Source of the DNA: Molossus alvarezi
Taxonomy: Eukaryota > Chordata > Mammalia > Chiroptera > Molossidae
Assembly (NCBI GenBank): GCA_037176705.1
Contig: CM073885.1
Location: 166,708,290 to 166,772,289, forward strand
Length of the DNA stretch: 64,000 nucleotides
Direction of reading: 5' to 3'
Shown: one piece after another, positions 15,170 through 26,950 of the stretch
Layout of the letters: each line of letters opens with the position of its first letter
How positions within the stretch are numbered: the stretch's first letter is position 1
Program-made: the position numbers and the translations under genes
Notes under the pieces: generated by a model
What the model saw: only the letters and a program-made list of their open reading frames with translations
The model's database searches: none
What the model was told of the DNA's origin: nothing

Positions 15170-15960
15170 GTTTAAAGTTGGTTATCTTAGTTATTTACCC
15201 CTCCCTAAGATTGATCACTGTTAAATATTTGGTTATATTTATATACATATATATCACTGTTAATATTTCTTATATTTTCATATAGCTTTCTATTGATTTG
15301 TGTATATAGATGCATGTTTATATTTTTAAAACAAGTTGTATTTTAAAGTACGTATTATGTATCACCTTAATTATTTTTAATTTTTTTTAAAGAATGGTTT
15401 ATTGAATTTTAGAGAGAGAGGGAAGGAGAGGGGGAGAGAGACACACACATGTATGTGAGTGCAACATCGATCAGCTGCCTCCTGCACACCCCCTACCAGG
15501 GATGGAGCCCTCAACCTGGGCACGTGCCCTTGACCAGAAATCAAACTGCAACCTTCTGGTACACAGGATGACACCCAACCAAGTGAGCCACACCAGCCAG
15601 GGCATCACCTCAATTATTTTATCTATAATTTGGGGGAATTTTCTATGTTAGAACACATAGGATTCCTGTTTTCTTTTTAACATTTATTTATTCCATAGAA
15701 TGAATTACTATGCTATGTAAATTTTTTTAAAGATAGATATTTAAGTTGTTTTAATTTTTTTGTTATAAGCAATGCTTGAATGAATACCTTGTGTACATAT
15801 TTCATTATGCATTTATTCAAGGACTTCTGAGGGATAAATGTGAAGAACTAAAGTACCTGGATCTATATCTCTGCCCATTTTAAATTTTGATTGATTTTTG
15901 TCCAGTGTCCTTCAAAATGGTTGACATTTTGTATTCTTGCCAATAGTGTAAGGAAGTGAT
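15170..15960 (-). mobile_element. Old L1 3' fragment
   Basis: Decayed L1 3' end. The plus strand reads TTGTTATAAGCAATGCTTG, then CATTTTAAATTTTGATTG and CCAATAGTGTAAGGAAGTG, the usual reverse complement of an old L1 tail region. A SINE at 15378-15603 interrupts it. Confidence 0.6.
15378..15603 (-). mobile_element. tRNA-derived SINE
   Basis: Minus-strand SINE flanked by ATCACCTTAATTATTTT (15361-15377) and ATCACCTCAATTATTTT (15604-15620), a 17-bp TSD with one mismatch. The body contains an (AC)n stretch (about 15440-15450). The head ends GAGCCACACCAGCCAGGGC. Confidence 0.9.
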
Positions 15961-16395
15961 TTTCTACCCATGTACCAAGGCAGGCAATACCTGACTATTT
16001 AGTCAATAGGCATTGACCTGTTTTCCCTTAGAATGTCAAATAAAAACATGACAACAGCCAACACAAGAGGCATCTGGTGTGAATGAATCAAAATTACACT
16101 TATCTTTTTGTGAGATGGGCAAAACACATAACATATTATTTTGGTGTACTGCAGAATTTTAGTAATTGGTTTATGTATGCTATGTGATGAAAAAGGTTGA
16201 AAATTGCTGGTGTACATACCAATGTTAGGTTTATTATTTTTTTCAGTTTATGCAAAGGTAATGGTAAACTTGAATTCTAATGGTTCCTAATGATTTGATC
16301 ATTTTATATGATTATTTTAAATTTGTATTTATTCTTCTGTGAATTCCTTATTCACCTGTCCTAAAGACATTTTCATTTTTAAACTAAATTTGTAG

Positions 16396-17350
<955 letters not shown>

Positions 17351-17459
17351 AAAATAAATTTTTAGAAGTTCATTATACACTATAATCTTCATTCTCTCAT
17401 TTATTTTTACTTTGTTTAAGGATTTTTTGTTATTCAAACTTTGATTTTTGTTTTCTTTA

Positions 17460-18130
17460 GTCACATTATATAATTTTTTAAAATGGCTTCTGAGTTTTAG
17501 TTTTAAGAAGATTTTTTTCTCTATGAAAATTTAATTTTCTATATTTTCTTTATAAAAGTTTGTAGTTTGATAGTTTACATTTAGATCTTTGGTATGAAAA
17601 GAATTTATTTTTGTGATTGTGTAATACAGTAATCTATCTTTAGTTTTTGAAGTGAATAGTCAACTTTTTAAATGTTACTTTTCTCAATTATCTAAAATGT
17701 CAACACTATTATATTAATTCTTTTTACATACATACAATAGGGCTGTTTTGCAGTATTTGGTTTCACTAATCTACTTCATCATTTCTACAACACTTAGATT
17801 CTCTCTCAGATGCTAAAGATTTTTGTTATTGTTTTGGTATTTGAGTTGTCAAGTAAATCATTCTTTCACTATTCTTTTTATTTCTTTAAGATTTTATTAC
17901 TTATTTCACTTATTCAATTTTCTGATTTAATTCTAGAATGACTTTGTAAAGTTCCATAAAATTTCTACTTAACTTTTTTTTAAAGATTGCACTGATTTTA
18001 TGGGTTTACTAAAGGAAAGTTGATAGGTTTACAATATTTTTACTTTCAATCCAGATCATAGTATGATTCTCCATGTATTCAAGTTGTATCTTGTGTCTAT
18101 GAATAAAATTTAAATTTAATAGCCTTGTTG
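17460..18130 (-). mobile_element. Very old L1 ORF2 fragment
   Basis: The plus strand shows decayed reverse-complement L1 RT-region wording: GTTTACATTTAGATCTTTGG near 17573, then TAATTCTAGAATGACTTTG near 17930 and CCATGTATTCAAG near 18071. It is heavily mutated, with no open frame. Confidence 0.5.
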
Positions 18131-18828
18131 GTATGTCCCTTATTCATCAATTATCATATTAATTTGTAGTTTATATTACAGTTTTTGTTGCTATTATAAA
18201 CTGTTTTTTTCTTATGTAAAAAATACTTTAGCCAAAACTTGTCTACTCGCTGAACTATTCAACTGCTATCATACCATATATCATATCATATTATGTCTTG
18301 TGGTCTGCCAGTCTTAAAATATGTTTTAATATGTAAATGGATTTTGAAACTAATTAAAAATCAAGAATCCAGTGTTTCATTTTCCTGTCATCAGAAATTT
18401 TTGTCACCACTTTAAACTACCAGTGTATGTAATTATATCTCATTGTTCTTTAAGTCTTTTCTGTTTACAGATCATGAACTTTTCTTGCATTTCTCCATCC
18501 TCCCCCCCCCTGCATTTCATTCCTTTTTTTCTCCATCCCTGGGAAAAGAGAAACTCATCCTATGAAGTACAATAATTTTACTATACTTAAAGACACCCTA
18601 CTTCGTGGAATATCTTATTGTCGCTCAAGAACAAGCATCACAAGAAAGCTATGACTTTCAGATCATCAATCTTCAGCTCCTCTAGGTGTCCTCTTTCAAG
18701 TGTTACTGCCAATGTAGGGTTTGTGGCACAGTGAAGGCCAGCCGCTATGTATTTTATAAAATAAATGGTTATTTATTTCACAAAATGTTTTGGACAACTG
18801 ATGTTACTTTAGTTGTTACAGTTACCGC
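18131..18828. other. AT-rich stretch, nothing recognised
   Basis: No repeat or gene that I can name. A reverse-strand AATAAA-type motif near 18770 could be the polyadenylation signal of the retrocopy to the right. Confidence 0.4.
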
Positions 18829-19681
18829 TGGCAGGGGCAAGGCCGAGCGGGAAGGGGCAGGGGGTAGGTTCTGACCAGACAGTCCTGGCAACGCTGGTCC
18901 TGAAGGTGCAGCCTGGGGACAGCCGCCAGGTGGCGCGAGGCCGCACAGGCCGCCCCAGCCGCCCCAGGAGGTGTGGTGAAGGGCTGGGAGGGGTGTCTGT
19001 CTCTGATTCCAGGGGCCGCCAGAACTCAGTCCACAGGAATGGTGGGCCCGGAACCCCCTTCCTCAGGCTTCAGAGAGGGTTCGCTTCATCCAGGAAGCTC
19101 AACCCCGGGACCGGGGCCTGGCCTTGGTGGTGCCCGTCTATTTGAGGAGCAGGTCTGGGGACACAGCCTGGGGACTGGGTCCAGCCCAGCTAACCCCGTG
19201 CAAGGTCAGCGCCAGCTGCTGCCCGTGCCCCTGGCGTGGTCGGGCAGGCAGGGCCCAGGCTGTGAGGTCCCCACGCTAAAGCTGCAGGCCATCCGCTGCA
19301 GTTCGTTGCTCCTGCCGCTGCTGAGCCACCTCGGCCACGCACGGAAAGACGGCGTGGAGGTTTTCGTGGAGCCGGGCTGAACAGTTCAGGTAGCCACTGT
19401 GCCCACGGCCTTCGCCATCTCTTGGCCCCTGGGATGGGTCACAGGCTCCAACCCGTTTTTCTGCAGCTTCTTCACCTGCGACCTGTTCTTGTGCAAGTCA
19501 GTCTTGCATCCCATGATGATGATGGGCACCTCCTGGCAGAAGTGACTCACCTCCCAGGACCACTGGTCAAGGATCTTGTCACGGGCTGGAGACGTGGGAG
19601 CACTGCGCTGGGATGTGGATGGAGCAGGGCCCGCAGGCGCCGTGCTCAGCCTGCTCTGTGGTGTTCCCGCCAGCAGGTATT
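18829..19681 (-). pseudogene. RHODP: RHOD-like processed pseudogene (Rho-family small GTPase), 5'-truncated
   Basis: GC-rich island in AT-rich surroundings. Read on minus from 19681, the sequence aligns with a Rho GTPase from about the switch II region (degenerate DTAGQxxYDRL) to the C-terminus near 19264. The clearest block is at about 19400-19580: PIIIMGCKTDL, where GCKTDL is the Rho form of the NKxD guanine-recognition motif, then GLEPVTHPRGQEMAKAVGTV and CSARLHENLHAVF. These words fit RhoD better than RhoF. RhoD is a membrane-bound GTPase that regulates endosome movement and actin. The P-loop and switch I are absent, there are frame breaks near 19590 and an in-frame stop near the CSARLH block, and no CAAX-type end is kept. 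The GC-rich sequence 18829-19263 is probably the 3'UTR of the same mRNA. No introns are seen, which fits retroposition; no certain TSD was found. Confidence 0.72.
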
Positions 19682-21580
19682 TTGAAGGAATGGAAGGAGG
19701 AATTCGAAAACACCTTTTTTTTTTTAAAAAAAACTTTGTATGCTCTATTAATACACTTTATAGGCTGTGGTGATTCTAAAATCTTGGCACAGTTATTCAA
19801 AATAACATTTGGATGTTTCAAAAATAGTGTAAAGTCATCTTAAAAGCCTGATGAGTAAATGGTTGAGCAAAATTGAAAACACCCTTTCTACTCAATCTAG
19901 TCTTAATTTCACTCAAATTGAATATTACCTGGGCTGTTATTGGCATTTAGATTTCGTATGGCTTATATTCTGAGCCATTAGCGTATAAACATCAAAACAT
20001 AATCCTCACTTAAAGGCATAAAAATAAGAACTCAGATGTTTGTAAAACACTTTATAAAATTAAAGTGCATTTAATTCCTAATACCAACACTATATTCTGA
20101 TGGTCGAAGTGCAGTATAATATAGAAGCTTTAAAAGCATGGAGAAAGCATTTCCAATTTCAGTCATTAAGGAACACCCATAGTGAAAGGTAATTATTTTT
20201 CCTTGATTATGAAACATCAAGGTTGTGATGCTGTATGCAGAAATTTGGTTTAATTATAAACAGAACAGCCTGGTATTTGACTTGGTGACAATGGCTAGAA
20301 AAGTAAGGTTTAACTGCTTTTCAAGCTGTGCTTTTATCATTAATGTAGAACTGTTGTTTCTGCTGACTTCTGGTCGCTTGCTGAGAAAGTATCCTTCTTT
20401 AGTTTCTAATACTAATGTTAATCTGATTGTGAATCTAGCACATCGTTTCACTTATTTAAAAGAGACAAAGTTATTAACAATTCCCCAATGTCTCTGTCAA
20501 AAAGAATAAAAAGACGAATATTTTAACATGACATACTCTATAAATATTTTCTCAATGGCCACTATTAGGGTAGAGCATTTGTGTGCCAGGTAATTTATAG
20601 TCCTCTTTTACATTCCTCATTAACTATAATATAGGGTATATTTTGTCCCCCTTTTTTTTTCTAGAAATGACTATTTCTTGAAGTGACTGTGTGGAAAATT
20701 GTGGAGTGATTTTGAGGTTCTGCATGTTACCTTCCTGCAGGGAGAATATGACTTTGTTTCCGGCATGGAGGAAGTTTAGGGGAAACATAATTCAATGTCC
20801 TCTGGGATTGAGTTGATTTACAGCTGTATTTACGTTTTGGGAAAGCTGTTCTGTCTCCCGTTGCCCTTACTCCTACAGCATAGCCCCCATAAGTCCTGAG
20901 TGAATGCAGGAGTGTTTCCTAGGCTCCTTCCCTCCCTTGGTGGGCTCTTAGCTCCAGTTTTTGATGGTCTCAGTGAACCGAGACAGCTGAAGTCTCTATT
21001 CAACTCCACTCGGCTTTTCCGCCTCTGAGTTGCTGCCTCTTTGGGTTTTCAGCCTCCTGATCAGGACCTGAGACAGCCAAGGACTCAAGGGAAATACGAT
21101 GGTGAATTTAGGCCTGAGCTCCTTGCATTGCCTTCTTCTCGGCGCTGTTGGTCCCTGGAGTGCTTGCTGCCTTAGGAGCACGATCCTTCAGTTTCTTTGT
21201 TTTGTAAAATATTCAGCCTGGGTTTTCTAGTTGTTTTTAGCAGTGAGTGGTCTGACACTGGCTGGTTCTTCAGAGCTGTATGTGGAAGTCCTTCATGGAG
21301 GCTTTCTTTGTCCCGAAGCCCACTGAGGTCGTTCTGGAGACAAACCCTAGCTTTGTTTGGGAATCACATTGATTTTGTTGTCGCCCCTGTTCTACCAATA
21401 ACAATACGTGATCCGTGAAAGCTGAAACGGTGTAGTCTATCCTACCCTTCTCTCAAGTGGGAAGCTCTGCCCCTCTGACGGTTGGTTGATTGGTTGACAG
21501 GTACCCACTTCCAAATGCTGCTACAGCTATTGTAATAACTAAAAGAGAGATAAATAATAAGATTGGGGATGAGATTTTCT
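19682..21580. other. Long stretch without a recognised gene
   Basis: 19682-20640 is AT-rich with a T/A run at 19720-19737. 20640-21440 is richer in GC, with scattered CpGs, but has only short interrupted frames. It could be an old repeat 5' region, but I cannot name one. Confidence 0.4.
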
Positions 21581-21595
21581 GCCACCCATATTCTT

Positions 21596-21854
21596 CTGTT
21601 GTTGTTGCTGTTAATGCTCACCTGAGGATATATTTTCCATTGTTTTTTTTTTAAAGAGTGGAAATGAGGGAGCCGGAAGAGAAAGTGGGAGAGAGTGAAA
21701 CATCCATGTGAAAGAGACACACCAGTTGGTTGCCTCCCACACGTGCCCTGACAGGGTGGGGGATCTAACCTGCAACCCAGATATGTGCCCTTGACTGGGA
21801 ATCAAACCCATGACCAAGGTGTGGGCCAATGCTCTAACCACTGAACAACACTGG
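21596..21854 (-). mobile_element. tRNA-derived SINE, older copy
   Basis: Minus-strand SINE between perfect 15-bp repeats GCCACCCATATTCTT (21581-21595 and 21855-21869). The tail side reads TTAATGCTCACCTGAGGATA. The body has several changes from the younger copies, so it is older than the CpG-rich subfamily. Confidence 0.92.
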
Positions 21855-22049
21855 GCCACCCATATTCTTATTATAATTTAGCATATATTAGATCTTTAGT
21901 AAAGCTCATATAATGTAATATTTCTAGCCTTGTGTGTATAGTTCAAAGACCAATTAGAAGTTTGAAAAATTATCTCATGTCATAAATTTGAATTTCATTA
22001 CTTTGCTTGACATTTCCCTAACTAGTCAAGCCATGCAGTACTAAATAGA

Positions 22050-22175
22050 ACAGTGATCACCACTCATGGCTTTACTAGAGTTACATGGGGAACTTGAAAA
22101 ATATACTATCATGTGGGCCCCATGCTTAGGGATTCTGATGGACTCAATCTGGGGTGGGACAGAGGAGTCTTCCTA
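22050..22175 (+). mobile_element. MER5-like DNA transposon fragment
   Basis: AGTGATCACCACTCATGGC, then ACATGGGGAACTTGAAAAAT and GGGCCCCATGCTTAGGGATT follow the usual MER5 order (CAGTGGTTCTCAA, GGGGAGCTT, GGGCCCCACC). The match is by eye and diverged. Confidence 0.55.
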
Positions 22176-22558
22176 CTTCATGTCCCTGATCATCTCAATC
22201 CTACTTAACCAGAGAGTTTCCTTCTTTGCTATATTTTAATCTACTTGTCTGGTCTGTTCTTTTCCTCTTACTTGTCTGGTCTATTTTTTTCTCTTACTCT
22301 AAATTTCTAAGTTTACTATACCCTAGAACATTTATTTATATATTACTTTCTAATTAAATTATCTTACACAGCCTGTCTTTCCTCACCATCTGAATTGTCA
22401 ACTCTTTGACTCGAGGTCATATCTCAAAATTATTTTGTATAACCATTGACACAGCCTGGGTTCCTGACGAAAAGAAAGTACATAAAGTGGAAAAAATAAA
22501 AAAATAGCAGGAGAGAAAACCATTCAGAGAAAGCACTGCCTTTGCTTAAGAAAACACA
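22176..22558. other. Intergenic; possible L2 3' trace
   Basis: GTCAACTCTTTGACTCGAGGTCATATCTC (22397 onward) resembles the 'ctccttgagggcagg' phrase of L2 3' ends. The rest is unrecognised. Confidence 0.35.
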
Positions 22559-22746
22559 CCCGGCTGGTGTGGCTCAGTGGTTGAGCGTCGACCCATGCAC
22601 CAAGAGGTCGCTGGTTCAATTCCCAGTCAGGGCACATGCCCAGGTTGTGCCCTAAATCCCCAGTGGGGGGCAGGCAGGAGGTGATCAATAGATGTTCTCT
22701 CCCCTTGATGTTTCTCTCTCTCCCTCTCCATTCCTCTCTCTCTAAA
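22559..22746 (+). mobile_element. tRNA-derived SINE, 'CATGCACCAAGAGGTC' family
   Basis: Plus strand: head CCCGGCTGGTGTGGCTCAG, GGTTCAATTCCCAGTC, then GTGGGGGGCAGGCAGGAGG and a CT-rich end. It lacks a long A tail; AAGAAAACACACC at the left and AAAAGAACACACC near 22790 may be a decayed TSD that includes extra tail DNA. Confidence 0.88.
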
Positions 22747-23100
22747 AGTCACTTATTATGGTATGTGAGGACTTGAAAGCTGGTCTTAGCAAAAGAACAC
22801 ACCTGGGGGTAACTAATGAGTTCACTTAATGTCTTTGCTTTAGAGATGAAGAGAAACCAGGGATGAGCAGCGAGCAAGGCTGGACAAGATAGGAGAGAGC
22901 CGGGGAGAGAAAGAAGGAAGAGGAGTATGACTGGGCATAGTAAGTGGCTGAGGGAATTTTAAGGAAAGGACATTATTATTCAGTTTTAAGTGGTCTTGTT
23001 ACAACTAAAAAAATTTTTTTGTTGTTTCATCCAAGAAATCAGTAGTTTGTTACATACTACCTTATTAAAAGTTTTATAATAGGTTTATAACTTGTTTAGC

Positions 23101-23151
<51 letters not shown>

Positions 23152-23155
23152 TTTT
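23101..23155. repeat. (TTTA)n microsatellite
   Basis: About 13 uninterrupted TTTA units. It is probably length-variable. It sits 3' of unique sequence rather than in an obvious SINE tail. Confidence 0.95.
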
Positions 23156-23454
23156 ATGATGGAAAATGGCTGATTGCCATGTATGGTTATCCCCAGAGCC
23201 AGCAAAGAGCGGAACAGGGAGTGCGAGGCAGGGGCAGGATGAACCAATCCATGGAGGGCCGAGCTGCGAGTCAGACCTGACTACCTGGAAGACCTTGGGA
23301 ACTTTCACAGATAACACAGTGGAGGTTCCAGCCAATCTCAGTTAAATCTTAAGGTCTTTAAGCTTTCAGGTTTTAAGCTTTAAGATCTTCAACCATCACA
23401 TGAACTATAGAAAGAAATAGCTTTGTCTTATTTGGTATAAGGAATATACGTGTA

Positions 23455-23685
23455 TTGATTGCACAGTGCCTGGGTTTAAATCCTGGCTCCACCATGCGTT
23501 TCCTATGTGACCCTGGTATTCAGTTCATCTCTGCCTCAGATTTCTTAACTGAAAAATAGAGATAATAATCGTCTCGACCTCTAAAGGTTGTTGTGAAGAT
23601 CAAATGAGTTGAGACATGTAAATCCCTCAGCCGAATGCCTGGCACGTGGCAAGCACGTAAAAATTGGTAACTACGATCATTGTTT
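23455..23685 (+). mobile_element. MIR SINE (ancient)
   Basis: Full MIR order is visible: tRNA part GGGTTTAAATCCTGGCTCC, then ATGTGACCCTGG, the core AACTGAAAAATAGAGATAAT, GGTTGTTGTGAAGATCAAAT and GCCTGGCACGTGGCAAGCAC. Well preserved for its age. Confidence 0.9.
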
Positions 23686-23714
23686 TCAGTGCAGGGGTGT
23701 GGTCCTCCACTAGC

Positions 23715-23870
23715 TTTCCGTCGGTCACCCATGGAGTTTGAAAAAGATAAATGTACATGCTCGGTTCTACCCCAAGCCCGTTCATCCCAGTGTCTGGATT
23801 TGGAGCCTGGGCATTTATCGAAAAGCCATAGCGATTCTGGAGTTGCAGTGAGCTCTGAGAAACACTCCTG
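23715..23870 (+). mobile_element. Possible MER5-like fragment
   Basis: GGAGTTTGAAAAAGATAAATG, CCCCAAGCCC and GCGATTCTGGAGTTGCAGTG, then CTCTGAGAAACACT fit a decayed MER5 element. Weak. Confidence 0.35.
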
Positions 23871-24784
23871 TGATATGTTCTCAGGTAGAAAAAATGTGAA
23901 GATAAGTGAAAATTGTGATCACCTATAGAAATTTCATCACTAGAGGAGCATGGCTTAATCTACCAAGTCCTGAACCGTTAGTACCAAACTGCGCACCATC
24001 CACAAGTCTTTGGCTGTCAAGGGGAGGTGTGGAAAAACAGCCGATGAACACATTTCACGGTCTGGCTGGAACACACCCTTGAGGGAAGCACGCTGCCTGT
24101 AAATTACCAGGTGGCGCTGACTGAGCCATGGTAGCATTTTTCTGTTTGTCTTTAGAGTAAATTCAAGGACTCAGAGAAGCCAGTTGGTATCCATGGTTAT
24201 GAATGTTCACATTAAAATGCAGAACTGTCTTTTCACTTCAAAGTGAGTCCAGCTGTTGTTGCTTAATAGGAGATTTGCATTTTCGAAGGCTAGAAGGAGA
24301 GTAATTATTTCCTGACCCTTCTGACGAGGTGGACCTCTTCAATAATTGTGGTTTCTTGGCATCCCCTTTGCCTGCCACTAACTACTACATGTGCACTATT
24401 TTTGCTGCTCAAACTGACACCTGACCACATGTACATGCTCTTAAATACTTTCTCAGATCCTTCAGTGATTCATTATGATTGTGATTATAGGATAGAAAAG
24501 ACTGAACCGGTTGGCTGGCATTCAAGATTCTGCAGTGTGATTCTGCCAGTGCAATTACTTTACTGTTGTGTTAGCCCACAGAGGTGACTTCTGATATAGT
24601 GCTTGTCATTAGCCTAGTGGTAAACTTCACCAGAAGGGCTCAGTTCTTTTTTCCTGATCGCTTCTTTACAGTCTGAGGATAGGCCAGTAGATCATTATAA
24701 AAAGGCAAAAACTTATACTAGGAATACGGGTCATGATTATGTACCCACAACATCGATAAAATTCTTATTGAAGGGAGGCAGAAG
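23871..24784. other. Intergenic stretch, nothing recognised
   Basis: No gene or named repeat; no exon-like open frame. Confidence 0.45.
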
Positions 24785-24980
24785 ATTGCAATGATTAAAA
24801 GAAAATACTTTGGAGTTAGATTTATCTTGGGGAAGTCTCTTTATGTTTCCATCTGTAAAATGGTGATAAATTATAGTAAGTACATCACAGGGTCGTTAGG
24901 AAAACTAAGTGAGTTTTCTGTACAAAGCACGTCGGACAGCTCCAAGCACACAGCCAGCACTATATCAGTGTTTGTGAAAT
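24785..24980 (+). mobile_element. MIR SINE (ancient)
   Basis: Contains TTTGGAGTTAGATTTAT, GGGGAAGTCTCTTTATG, TCCATCTGTAAAATGGTGAT, AGGGTCGTTAGGAAAACTAA and CCAAGCACACAGCCAGCAC in MIR order. Confidence 0.85.
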
Positions 24981-25104
24981 AGAGAATGACAAGTGAAGGC
25001 TGCCCAGAGTCAGCCATTCAAGGAACCAAGTATGGTTTTCATTCCTGGTTCTTGCCTAGCTCTGAAGCTGTTAGACCCTGATCTTTGTGTTTGATCTATT
25101 CTTT

Positions 25105-25332
25105 TATTATTTTTTTTATTTATTTATTTTGTTCAGATAGAGCGGTAGAGAGAGAGAGAGAGAGAAAGAAACATCGATGTGAAAGGGACACATCGAGTGG
25201 CTGCTACCCGCACGACCCATCCAGGGCCCGGGACAAACTGCAACCGAGGTACATGCCCTTAGCGGGAACTGAACCCGGGTCTCTCTGGACCGCAGGCTGA
25301 TGCTCTAACCGCTGAGCCAAACCTGCCAGGGC
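25105..25332 (-). mobile_element. Ves-type SINE
   Basis: Minus-strand copy with tail TTATTTATTTTGTTCAGATAG and a head with GCGGGAACTGAACCCGGG. The TSD is TGATCTATTCTTT (25092-25104) and TGATCTGTTCTTT (25333-25345), one mismatch. Confidence 0.93.
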
Positions 25333-25464
25333 TGATCTGTTCTTTGCCACCCATATTACATAGTGTCCTCTTACTGTGTTCACCAAAAGTGAAAGGAATA
25401 ATCCCAAACCCCTGTGATTGTCATTGGTACTTTTTACTTTAATCTAAAAGGACTCTTGTTGCAG

Positions 25465-25605
25465 TCAGGCTACCATAAATTTCGTGGAGTAATAGCAGAT
25501 GCCACTCGAGTATTCCCTCTTTGTGACGTTTGGAAATCACCTCGGGTTTTATATCTGGCTTCTAGAATGCAGCAAAGAAAGGAGAATAAGTCTCAGATTC
25601 TGTTG
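25465..25605 (+). CDS. Candidate internal exon of an unrecognised host gene
   Basis: A 141-bp open segment (47 codons) bounded by an acceptor-like GACTCTTGTTGCAG and a strong donor GTGAGT immediately after 25605. Both boundaries are phase 0, so the exon keeps frame. The encoded peptide (SGYHKFRGVIADATRVFPLC, then DVWKSPRVLYLASRMQQ and a lysine-rich end) has the mixed composition of real protein and matches no repeat family I know. I do not recognise the protein. If real, its partner exons would be on the plus strand; a weaker candidate lies at 36027. The upstream pyrimidine tract is only moderate, so chance cannot be excluded. Confidence 0.33.
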
Positions 25606-25914
25606 GTGAGTTCTTAATTCTTGTATTCTACAATTTATGTGGAACTGGGGCCTGGATTTCTATAAAATGGTCCCTGGATTCTTAGTCATTGGTCAGCCCA
25701 AGCCTGTTGTAGCAGCTACGGTTAGTTCTCCACCTGTATTTCTCAGGCCTCATATCATTTAGCATCTCTCAGCAGACTTGCAAATGCCATGGTCTTCCAG
25801 AAGCCTTTCTCTGCAGCTAAGGAACACAACCTGCCTGTGCTGTGGCTGGCCCGATGTGCAGGAGATATCACCCAGCAGTGGCTCCCAGCCAGTGACTGAT
25901 AGGAAGTGGTGTGT
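25606..25914. other. Short intergenic/intronic stretch
   Basis: Nothing recognised between the exon candidate and the SINE/L1 composite. Confidence 0.45.
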
Positions 25915-25930
25915 AAATACACCAGGTACC

Positions 25931-26140
25931 GCCCGGCCAATATGGCTCAGTGGTTGTCGACCCATGCACCAAGAGGTCACCAGTTCGATTCCCGGTCAGG
26001 GCACATGCCTAGTTGTGGGCCAAATCCCCAGTGGGGGGCATGCAAGAGGCAGCCAGCTGATGTTCTCTCTCATCAATGTTTCTATCTCTCTCTCCCTCTC
26101 CCTTCCTCTCTCTCTAAAATCAATAAAGAAAAAAAAATTA
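25931..26140 (+). mobile_element. SINE whose A-tail received an L1
   Basis: Plus-strand SINE of the 'CATGCACCAAGAGGTC' family: head GCCCGGCCAATATGGCTCAG, end CTCTCTAAAATCAATAAAG and an A run. Its left flank AAATACACCAGGTACC (25915-25930) reappears as AAATACACTAGGTCCC at 29133-29148, beyond the L1. This is the SINE's own TSD (14/16), separated by a 3-kb L1 inserted in its tail. Confidence 0.9.
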
Positions 26141-26950
26141 GAGGAGAGGAAAAATGGCGGCGGAGTGAACGGAGCTACACAGACCGTCTCCCAGGACCAA
26201 ACTGGAATTACAACTATAACACAGACAAATCGACGGGGAAAAGCAACAGAAAAGCAGCTTGGAGGACCATACAACGAGGGACACTGACTCCATCCCGGTA
26301 GGCTTGTGAAGGCGCGAGACGGGGGCTGGGAGCCCACGGTCGGCAGCTCGGCAGCGGCCTCAGCTGGGAGCAGCGCCCTCGGGTCACACTCCCAGGTGGC
26401 TCCACAGCGCAGCCGGGACAGAGGCTGAAACAGCCACAGCCACTCACCTTGGGCTCCGGCAGAGGGAGGGCGGACTGGACTGGAGCTGTGTCGGGACACT
26501 TGGGGTTCGGAGGGCGCTCAGAGCTTTGGCTGAGTGCAGCCACTCAGGACTGTGGCCACATTGCTCCTTCCCAGGGCTCTGAGAGAGGCAGCAGCTCCTC
26601 CCTTGGAGATCCAACCCCACCCTGTGGGCCATTGAAGTGCTAATTGAGGCTCACTAACAACCAGCATCTGCCACACGCTCAGGAAATCCCCTTGTGCTAA
26701 GCACCTGAGGGAGCTTTTCAATCAACTGACAACCCAAAACTCATCAAGTAACCTAGACTGCTAGCCTCCAGGCAAAAAGCTAGAGGATATCAGTACCTTT
26801 CCTGGGCTGGCAACTTTAACCAGGAAAGTAAGACTTGACAGTGGTGTTTAACGTGGGTCCTCCCTCGCTCATCTAAACCCAGGAGAGGAAGCCACAAACA
26901 GCAGAACACCAACACCTACAGGGAAAACTTGACAGGCTCCAAAGCCCACA
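26141..26950 (+). promoter_or_regulatory. L1 5'UTR with internal promoter region
   Basis: GC-rich, CpG-bearing leader that closely matches the reverse complement of 5860-6667. It begins with the AAAATGGCGGCGGAG core and leads into ORF1. Any activity is inferred from family knowledge. Open frames crossing it on both strands are not genes. Confidence 0.82.

Noticed and set aside
23101..23155. CRISPR-like or structured repeat array
   Set aside because: It is a plain (TTTA)n microsatellite without spacers; no CRISPR array is expected or seen.
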